Made by a program: the position numbers and the translations under genes. The notes beneath the pieces were generated by a model. That model was not told where the DNA came from and made no database searches. It worked only from the letters and a program-made list of their open reading frames with translations. Shown piece by piece: positions 55,375-64,000 of a DNA stretch of 64,000 nt. This DNA is from Larix kaempferi. Its lineage: Eukaryota > Streptophyta > Pinopsida > Pinales > Pinaceae. The stretch spans positions 3,188,501 through 3,252,500 of the forward strand of contig BSBM01000592.1 in the NCBI GenBank assembly GCA_027924585.1. Reading direction: 5' to 3'. Position 1 is the first letter of the stretch. The number at the start of each line of letters is the position of its first letter.

Positions 55375-55535
55375 GGCTAGGTATCCAAGCCCCCAAGGCC
55401 TGTAACAAGCTCTAGGAGGCTGACTAAACCTCCCAAGTCCTGTAATAAGCACGAGTGGTTGGGTATTCAAGCCCCCAAGGCCTATTGAGGGCCTATAATA
55501 GGCCCTGGAGGCTTAGAGCCTCCCAAGGCTATTGG
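55375..55535 (+). repeat. Short tandem repeat, about 86-bp unit
   Basis: ggtat(c/t)caagcccccaaggcct occurs at about 55379 and 55465. Related ctcccaag(g/t)c words occur between and after them. Confidence 0.6.
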
Positions 55536-55969
55536 TAACAATTGGCTGAGTTTTATTGGTAACAATTGGTTACAATGACCACTATCTCTCGACTATGATC
55601 GACTGGAAACCCACTTCACCACTAAACCCCTGGCCTCAAGAATGCCTAAAGACGCGATTTCCCTGCGTACTGGTAAGCCCGATCCTTGCCTCAACCCGAT
55701 TTCTCATTCGGTCGTGATCCCACCATCTCCATTTGGTGGATATTTGTCAACCCGCCCATATAAAAAAGACCCCAAAGTATTTTTGTATTGTTACATTAAA
55801 TAAAAAAAACCCTTTGCCCCTTAATATATAAGCAATACAATTTTTAGATTTTCATAAATATTTAATACGGCAATATGAATGAACCTGATATTATATTTCC
55901 TTCCAGTGAATCCCCCGTGGTCAAAACTAAGTAGAATAATTCCATAAAAATTCCAAAAATCTGATTATG

Positions 55970-56820
55970 AAGAATCGGATAAGCTAATATACTCTCAAAA
56001 AGAAGACAAATTGATACGTTGTGTGTCTTCTGTTGTCAAGGGTGCTTAGTTACAGTGTTGTCAAGGGTGCTTAGTTACAGTCACTGACCGAACTAAGCTC
56101 AATGTACAGAGCTTGAGTTCAACTTATTCACATATAGACAAGAGTGATTTGGTGAACTAATATCATAATCCGTTTATATAGTCACATCAATATTTCAACT
56201 GTTTTGCAGTGTGGTATGGCATTGGTTTCATTGGCATGGTTCAGTTTGTAGTGTGGTTTTAAACATATTAGCATAATTCGAGTACGAATATGGATAAGAA
56301 TAAGATTCCATATAGAATAGTACGAATAAAATACTTAAGTAGGTTGCTTATATATAATATTTTTAATCAAATATTCACAAATATACCATAAATATAAATA
56401 GACATTTATATAATAATATTTAACATATATTTAAAAACAAAAATATAAAATCTCAACAACCTCAGATATGGAAATGTGAGAGATGACAACTACTTATTTA
56501 TAGTTATTTTAATAAATAAACATAAAATTGAATGGTATTTTTGTTTTATAGTGTTTAAATAATTAATCTTTATTTTTAATTGGTTTTTTAAATTTAATTC
56601 TCCACTAATAATAGGTATCCTTAATGATCTTTATTTTATTCAGAAAGCTATTTTACACATTGACCATGAAACCCAGCTGGACTGTAGTTTCTAAGGCAAT
56701 TAGATAAAAAAAAATAGTTGGATACACATCTTGTAAGGATTCAGCGATAGTTGGTTTACTCTTCTTTTAAATTTGATTTAAAGTATTTAAGTGGTGTGTA
56801 ACTCATAAGAACTGGCATGC
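55970..56820 (+). repeat. Diverged direct repeat, copy 1
   Basis: This segment and 58010-59490 share, in the same order, aaagaagacaaattgat-like, agctcaa, atagacaagagtgat, ccattggcatg-like, gactgt.gttt, acatcttgtaag.a.tcag and gtgtaactcat. Copy 2 carries an inserted solo LTR. Copy 1 also has a 24-bp tandem duplication (tgttgtcaagggtgcttag, 56032 and 56056). Confidence 0.6.
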
Positions 56821-56888
56821 TCAAATTTCCAATCAGGGGTTATTATGCAAATGAACGAGTGGCTAATTTTAAAAAAAAAAGAGCTTAA

Positions 56889-57045
56889 TGCAGTTCAGTG
56901 CTAGTCTCTGATTGCAACGTGAAATTTTGCTCAATGCAGTTCAGTGTTTTTTTTCTGATTGCAACATGAAATTTTTAAAATAAGTACAAAAAAAAGTATT
57001 TTTTTGTAATTGCAACCTGGGATTTTTAAAATCAGTATAAAAAAG
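56889..57045 (+). repeat. Short tandem repeat, about 55-bp unit
   Basis: Two to three degraded copies of atgcagttcagtg followed by ctgattgcaac(g/a)tgaaattt. Confidence 0.6.
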
Positions 57046-58009
57046 TTTGCTGTGTATGTAGCTTTTATAATGAAAAACATAAAAAAAAATGAAGATTCTT
57101 TTTGAGATGAGACGGATTGGTGTTTTAATATTGAAGTTTAATTTTTATTCACTTATTTTCAATTAAATTTTAAATTTTTTTTTTTAAATATTTTCCATTA
57201 AACATCATTATCTCTTTCTTGTGAAGATTCCTATCTATTAAGTATCACTATCTCTTTCTTGTGAAGAATCCTCTCTATTAAGTATGTGGAATCTTCTAAA
57301 GATTTTTCTATATCAAAGTATGTAGAATCTTCTAAGCACTGCTCGCACTGGTAAATAGTGATTTCATGTGTTCATAAAGTCTAAAGATTTACAAAGTGAA
57401 CCAAACCTCCCATTTAGGTGATAGTTGGTCTAATTATATAAGGAATGAGTTGTTCAATAATATTTGAACAATATTTCTAAACCGTTATTAGAAGCAAAAG
57501 CCACTGAAACAGTTATTAAAATAAGCTAATGTTTAAAACTATATTTCATCATTTTTTCAATGGTAATTAAATGTTTATAATTTAAAATTATCACCATTAC
57601 AATTAAATAAAGAAAAATACAATTAAATAGAAAAATTAGAATAAAATTAAAGATTCTTTAAAAATCTTATTTAAGAAAGAAAGAAATAATGTTCTTAAAT
57701 TATTTTTTTAAATTTCTTAAGAGTGTATATTTGTGGACTTTCTCGGTTCAAAATTTTTAAAATAATTGTTATGTTTTTTTTCAGCAGAAAAAAAGCATAT
57801 TATTATTATTCATATAGAATCAAATAGTACATAGACATTCAAGTCTTTAAAAGATTTATCAGCAAAAATAACTTATCAGAGTTCTTCCTTATCATAATAA
57901 GTTTTACAAAAAGATAAAGAATCTTTCAGCCTATATTATGAATTTTTACATTAATTCATTTAAGCTCTTAAAGGGTAAGAAACTTCTTAAGTTTCAAAGG
58001 AAAAATGTA
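57046..58009. other. AT-rich non-coding DNA
   Basis: No gene was recognised. Minor direct repeats (tatctctttcttgtgaag at 57209 and 57250; gtagaatcttctaa-like words near 57290-57340) are visible. Confidence 0.4.
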
Positions 58010-59490
58010 ATCAAATTAGATACTCTTCTTAAAAGAAGGACAAATCGATGTGAGGTAGTTAAAAGTGTTCTCTAATGTGATTATATAAGATCACTAGTCA
58101 ACTTAAGCTCAACCTATTGCATTGAGAGGCACTTTTTATAGCTAAATATGAGGGAGAAGTGTAATTGGTTATAACTCAACAGTGGCGCTATAATAAGATA
58201 ATAGAAATATTGATAAAAGAAAATTTGCAATATTATCCTAAAGTTTTCTAATTGATCTGGCTTTGAATTAGTGCAAGTTTGGCTATGTTCAATTAATTAC
58301 TTGATATGGATATTATGGAATTTGTCTATCTTTACACCTTAATGATTCACATGTTTTTTTTAATTGTGCGGACATTCATCTTTTATGATTTTATTTAATA
58401 ATATAATTTCATCACTAGAGTAAATTGTTAAGTTTATTTTAATTTGACTAGCAAGATCACTGAAAGAAACATAATCACAAGATAGACAAAGATATTACCC
58501 TGGGAAACCCTCATGGGGTAGAAAACCCAGCAAAGCTTTCCTCAATAAGATGATCAACCAAAATACAAGATGTGCTCCAAGACTTGACCTCCTTCTCTAC
58601 CTCCTATGCAGACCTCTCAAACACAAGTGCGCCACTTTCTGAGTTGAGCAAGTGTGAGATAAGTGAGGAGCAATTTGCTCTACTTATACTAGTTCCCGAC
58701 TGACTAAAATCCCTAATAGGGCCGACCTCTCCTAGTGAAGTCTAATAAACCCTAAATAATAAACTCAAGGCCGACCCCCACATGGTGGGTCTAATAACCC
58801 TGGTTACCACAATCCATCGGAGGAATAAACATCTCCGGATACATAATAGAATCACCTCGGAGGGATGAACCATCTCCAGAATAATAGAGTACAAATATAA
58901 TATTCTTAGAAGTTACAATATTCAACATAAATTTATTTCAACACCAAATCTATCATGAACAGATAGAGATCAAAACCCTATAAATATGGATTTAAGATGG
59001 ATCTAAAGGGGTTCAAATATAGACAAGAGTGATGGGGTGATTGCAGTAGAAACTAATATAATAGTATCTTTACAAGAGCCTAGGAATGTTGCACGATACA
59101 TTTCTCATGTTCTGCCAACTCCCCTCTTCTATTCCATTTTCCATTACCATTCCAAATAGTTGGTAACAAGAAGACATTGAGATAACAAATTGCTTATGCA
59201 TGGGCTCCATTGGCATGTTTCCGCTTGTGTGGATTTGAATTTGGATATGTTCCCCCTTTTAAGACAATTGTTTCCATTGCTTCTAGACTCGGATGCTAAT
59301 CTACATATTCGTTATGAAACCTTGCTAGACTGTGGTTTGTTAGACAATTAGGAAGAAAGGATTTGGTAGATATTGTGTTGATTTTTCTCTTTGGATGCAT
59401 ATCTTGTAAGAACTCAGAGATAACTAGTTTATTCTTCTTTTTAAGCTTGATTTAAAGCATCTTAAGTTGTGTGTAACTCATATGAAGTGT
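58010..59490 (+). repeat. Diverged direct repeat, copy 2, split by a solo LTR
   Basis: Counterpart of 55970-56820. Without the 507-bp solo LTR and its duplication it is about 970 bp. Confidence 0.55.
58426..58927 (-). mobile_element. Solo LTR related to Copia-B
   Basis: 502 bp on the minus strand, TG...CA ends, with the perfect duplication taaat at 58421-58425 and 58928-58932. On the minus strand it shares with the Copia-B LTR the start (TGT..A.TAT.GTAACTTC), ggttattaga, ggggtcggcc, agtataagtagag in the TATA position and cagaaagtggcgcac. It is diverged, so it comes from an older or sister family rather than from Copia-B itself. Confidence 0.88.
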
Positions 59491-61627
59491 AAGGGTGGTA
59501 GTTGCAAGGGCCAAAGGGTAATAGATGGGAAAATGGGGGCTATAATTCTAAGCCACCTCCAATAATATTTTGTATATTGAATTATTAACGAAACTACAAT
59601 GTCCTTCATGGATAAATGGTGGTCGTGGTTAAAGAATTAGGTCAACCTCATAAACAACACCTTCATACTGCAATTAAGTTGCAATACTTCAAACACTCAC
59701 TCAATACTTCTTTTCATTGAGCCTTTTTAGATTTGGATAAAATTGTATGAAGCAATGGGATGGAATCTTGCATGTGGAATGCCCAATTCATGTTCTGGCA
59801 TGCGAGTTCAATGGTCAGTCATGGTATCATTCTTGTAACATTCATTTTTATCGTGTACAAGGAAGGATTTTGACATTCTCATAGCTTTGATGAAAAAAGG
59901 GAAAATAGGAAATTAGAGTTATGGAAAACCACTAGAGTTCCAATAGATGTGTTATATAGGAAGTGTCATATACAAAAAGGGGTATTTAGTGCTAGGAAAG
60001 ACATATGGAAGAGATTTAGAAGTGTCATGATCTGTTAGTATGAAAGTTGGATAATAGGAAGTGAAATTGGCATAGAAGGTATGAGGAGGAAAGGAAAAGT
60101 TGGATAAATGGATTTGAAATCAGTATATAGAAGGAATTTGGAAGGAATGGAGAGGTTGGGATCAAGCATGAGAACCTATAGGATAATAATGAAGGAATAC
60201 AAACTATGGAATTGCAATAAAATCTAATGGAGGGGTGCCTCTCTCAAGTGGCAAGTTTTTTTAATTAATGAGCGGAATGAACAACATGAAGGAGGACTAA
60301 GGGTCATGACTAAAATAATTTTCAAGGGACCGAATAGGAAATCATGAACTCTATATTCATAATTGATGAGGAATGATGCATGGTAGACAAGAGAAAATGT
60401 TTAAAGGATAAAATGATTAATTTTAATCATTGTCTTCTTCTCATTTTGTATATATTCAAATGTGAAGGTAAGGTATGGGATAGGTTCATTTTTAGAGACT
60501 TAGGAGAAAACACCTAACATAAAGTAAGAAGACAAAATCCACATGTCTAATGGGGTAGTTGAATCAGGTAAGATAACCTTTCTAAGCATGAACCACGATA
60601 AGGATTAACCATTCCTTCATATAAATCGATTAAGCATGATAAGAAGCTTAATTGATGACATACTAGTATCCAACTCTTTATGTACTAGTGGGTATAATAG
60701 CAAGGTATTTTTAAGAATTCTAATATTATACTTAAGTATAGTATCATAGGCGATTCTTTTGGGTTGAACAAAACATGTATATAAATAGGTAGGCGAATAT
60801 TAAATATGAAACATACAATTTACTACTGAAACATGTAAGTTTTGGTGAATATTATGATAAAAAACATATTTAATGTAAATATAGGCGATATTAGAGACTA
60901 AAAATGACCAAATAGCGAATTTATTTTTTGAAAAAAGCCCAAAAAATAGCCAATTGGCGAAATTTTGCCCCTAAAAATTACCTTGTTAATACTAGATAAG
61001 CGAATTGATGCACTAGTAACATTAGGATAGATGTCATTAAACTTGTATTGTTGAATTTCATTATCCAAATGAGAATGCATTGATCTAGCTAAAATGATTG
61101 AGGATTAATTGAATGTTTTAGTAGTAAAATATATGAAAATTCTACATCTTATTGATGTGTTGATTAAACCTTCCCACAAATTATTGTTCATGGCATTCAT
61201 GAAGGTATTTCATGATGAACCTTATGTAGATACAACCTAGATTGGGAAACGTAATCATATCCAGATACTATATGGCTACTTGATGATCATTCTATGGCAT
61301 TAGATGGGACATACCATACGTATTATTGATTGTTCATGTATAATAGTGGAATTGGTTAGAGTTGATTAACCATTATGTGAATTTTCATGATGTATGATTT
61401 GTTTATGTGTTGAGTATATTATCACATTCATAAGGTTACATGAACACTTATGTATTTAACAAGCGATTTGATGGTATGACATGTGATTATTTGTTGAAAG
61501 ATAACTTATGATTTGGATGTTACAATGATTTCATGACATGTTGATTTCAGGTAATGCCTTTATTTTCTAGTGTGTAATGTTGTTTATGATAAGGATACCT
61601 ATTTTGATACTCACAATATGGTGATTC
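59491..61627. other. Non-coding DNA without recognised features
   Basis: About 2.1 kb of AT-rich sequence. Reading frames are short and resemble nothing known to me. Confidence 0.45.
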
Positions 61628-63565
61628 TTGTAATGTCCCCAATTTGGTCAATTTTCGAAACTTGGACTAGTGAAGCCCCAAACCGTCCCAAATGATCCCA
61701 AATGGTTTCGAACTGTGTCTAGAGTGGATTTAGGTGTAATAGGACACATTGATGCATCTATTATAGTATTGGATACTTTATAGATACTTCATCCACTTTC
61801 ATTTACAATTAGAGAATGAAAGGCAGAATTACTAGGAAAATCTATGTTGAAACCCCCAAGGGTAGATGGCTCGAAATGGATCCAAATTGAGTCTGAAGGT
61901 ATATGAATCGTATTAAGACATAAAAATGAACCTCATGGTTGATTATAAACTCTCATGAGACTTCTTCATCATTCATTTAAATTCAGGAGAAGTTGGGGAA
62001 TATTACTAGTAAATTCGAGGTTCAAACCCCCAAGGGTAGGAGACAAAGATGGCTTTCCAAATGCTATAAGAATTCTCCAAACTTCAGAACAAAGACATGG
62101 TACTGATAAATTAATTCAATTAACTCCCTAATTCATCATCAATTAGTTCCTATAGTCTTCTTCAATTCCCATAAATCAGATGTTTGTATACATGTCTTCA
62201 CATAGGGGGGAATGTTAGTAAACTTCACCACTAGTTATGAAATTCGAGATTTAGGTTCCAAGGACTTATGAAATGTTAATGAAACTTCTTCAGAACATTA
62301 ATGACACTCCATACATAAAAAAAAATCACATATATTAACTGATACAATTCTAAATAAATCCTCTTCAAGCTCTAACATGATATGGGGAAAATGGCACCGT
62401 TTATGCATTGTTTGGTATTTTTACATAGTTTCACTTGGTATTTTGACCTGAGAGTCTTCTGAGCATCAAATAAAGAGTATATATATCAAAATACAAATGA
62501 ATGGATATTCTTGGATTCTCACAAAGAGATCATCATCTCACCAAAGGTGCAAGTCCTCCAAGAGCCAAAATATGCAAGGAAAGGTGTGATAGAGATGAGA
62601 ACAAATTGTAGAAGAAAGAACCACGAGATGTGCTGTATATTCCACATACAACTAATAAATCCATACCACTTGTAGTGTCCCTTTTTAAGAATTTTCACAA
62701 ACTAGGAAAAATTGTAATTTTTGGGCCAATTTGACCCTTAGACTAGTATTGACTCAACTGCTTCCAAATTGCTCCAAACGGTTCAGAATTGGGTCTGAAT
62801 GAGTTTGGAAGGTATTCAGACATGTAAATAAGGCTTATGGATGCTTGTAATCTCTTAAAACACTTATTCAACATTCATTTATAATCAGGGAAAAATGATG
62901 AACTTTACTAGTCAAATTGAGGTTCACAATCCCCAAGGGTAGGAGACAAAGATGGCTTCCCAAACACTGTAAAACCTTCCAAAATTTCAGAACAAAGACA
63001 TGGTACTGATAAATAACTTCAATGGTCTCCCCAATTCATCATTAATAAGTTTCTATAAGCTTCTTCAACTCCCATAAATCATATGTTTGTATACTAGGTT
63101 TGACATAGGGGGAAATGATAGTAAATCTTCACAATTTGTTATGAAACTTAAGAATATTGATCCAAATGCTTGTCTAATGAATATGAAACTTCTTAAGCAT
63201 ATTAATGGCACTCCATACAACATTAATATATCAGATATTTATTGAACCATTCGAATTTGATACGACTTCAAGTGCAAATAGCAAGGTATTGGGGAAATGA
63301 CACCATTTATTCATAGTTTAGTATTTGTACATGAAATATCTTGGAATTTCGATCTAAAATTATTCTGAGCAGTAAATAAAAAGTATATATATCAGATTAC
63401 AAATATATGTGGCCTCAAGAGCTATCTAAAATAGATCATCACCTCACCAAGTGCGCCTCTCCTCAAGGAGCAAGAATATGCCAAGAAATGAGAGAATGGT
63501 TGTAGAAGCAAGATGAAAGAAATGTGACCACGAGGTGAACTGTAGCTTAAAACTATAAAAAAAAC
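61628..63565 (+). repeat. Two-copy tandem repeat, about 1 kb unit (LTR-like)
   Basis: Unit 1 (about 61628-62660) starts TGTAATGTCCCC, and unit 2 (about 62668-63565) starts TGTAGTGTCCC. Shared blocks in order: caaatggtt/caaacggtt, gggtaggagacaaagatggctt, cagaacaaagacatggtactgataaa, ctccataca, atggcaccgtttat/gacaccatttat, aagagatcatcatctcaccaa-like and gtagaag.aag. Unit 1 has an inner duplication of the cccccaagggtag block (61853 and 62027). The starts resemble LTR ends (TGTARTRTCCC), so these may be LTR-derived satellite-like units. Confidence 0.75.
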
Positions 63566-64000
63566 TCCATTTTAGCTCCAAATGAAAGGTTTGAATGCCC
63601 TCTCCAATTTCCAATTAGGATGGAAATCTTTCACCCTCGAAATTGGTGCTAAGGCAAGTAGAATAGCACTCTACTAGCTCTCCTCTCCAAATGCAAAATC
63701 TCAAATGATAAAAAGCTACTCTCCTTCTTTGTTCTTGAATTTTATAAACTTCCAAATACCTCCATGGGTCGAATTCCTTCCAAAATCCTCATGCCAACTC
63801 AAGTTGGGAAGAGATTCCAATGTGTGCCACTTGTCCTACAATCCCTAGTCTCCATCTTCCCTCAATTCGAATTGGTGTCTCTTTGGCTGCCCTAACTCCC
63901 TTGTGCGCCTTATTGGAGGCTATTTTTAGCCTTGACATGTCATATATTTCAGATATCAGCATTCAGGTCTGATTTGTGTCATAAACGTCATAACATCTTC
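63566..64000. other. Non-coding DNA at window end
   Basis: ctcc- and caaa-rich sequence that may continue the tandem repeat or an LTR. No gene was recognised. Confidence 0.35.

Noticed and set aside
1-64000. CRISPR arrays, bacterial operons, ribosomal RNA
   Set aside because: No regular repeat-spacer array, bacterial gene order or rRNA-like block is present. The window is eukaryotic repetitive DNA.

Overview
The window looks like a retrotransposon-dense piece of a large plant nuclear genome. A gymnosperm such as a conifer is my best guess, but nothing in the sequence fixes the species. The evidence is: plant Copia and Gypsy/chromovirus gag-pol remains; initiator-Met tRNA primer sites (TGGTATCAGAG) next to LTRs; a CACTA mini-element with 3-bp duplications; tRNA-derived SINE-like heads; and relics of plant exons with splice sites. 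I see no intact host gene and no intact, stop-free transposon gene. Names such as Copia-A and Gypsy-B are local labels.

Layout. 1-4485: minus-strand Copia-M, which has lost its reverse transcriptase and RNase H. 4659-9777: plus-strand Copia-A, near full length, with two stops. 10130-11748: solo LTR in the leader of Gypsy-A. 11766-25342: Gypsy-A gag-pol (Tat-like), whose integrase is split by full-length Copia-B (17964-24647). 25631-26134: CACTA mini-element in the start of the Gypsy-A 3' LTR. 27866-27994: first exon of a SCY1-like gene. 28422-42613: chromovirus Gypsy-B, whose gag is split by a minus-strand, pol-less element with 216-bp LTRs (30575-37938), which itself contains a further LTR-like sequence from 32521. 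43484-52000: pieces of host genes (WDR12-like, NADPH-cytochrome P450 reductase-like, and others) interrupted by a second copy of the 1.6-kb solo LTR (44562-46187). 52062-54850: second CACTA-like element, a minus-strand gag relic and SINE-like heads. 55-64 kb: AT-rich DNA with diverged direct repeats, a solo LTR related to Copia-B (58426-58927) and a 1-kb tandem repeat.

Six insertions have perfect 5-bp target duplications: agaaa, attgt, tcttt, agaac, atttt and taaat. Copia-A has one with a single mismatch. The order of nesting can therefore be read. Most in-frame stops whose original codon is recognisable fit C-to-T change (CAG to TAG, CGA to TGA, CAA to TAA), as expected of heavily methylated silent elements.

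The most unusual feature is a set of plus-strand fragments from at least three unrelated host genes, with introns or splice sites kept. Once the nested LTR elements are removed they lie within about 4 kb of each other. This suggests a gene-capturing DNA transposon (Helitron- or Pack-type) or a mosaic of duplicated segments.
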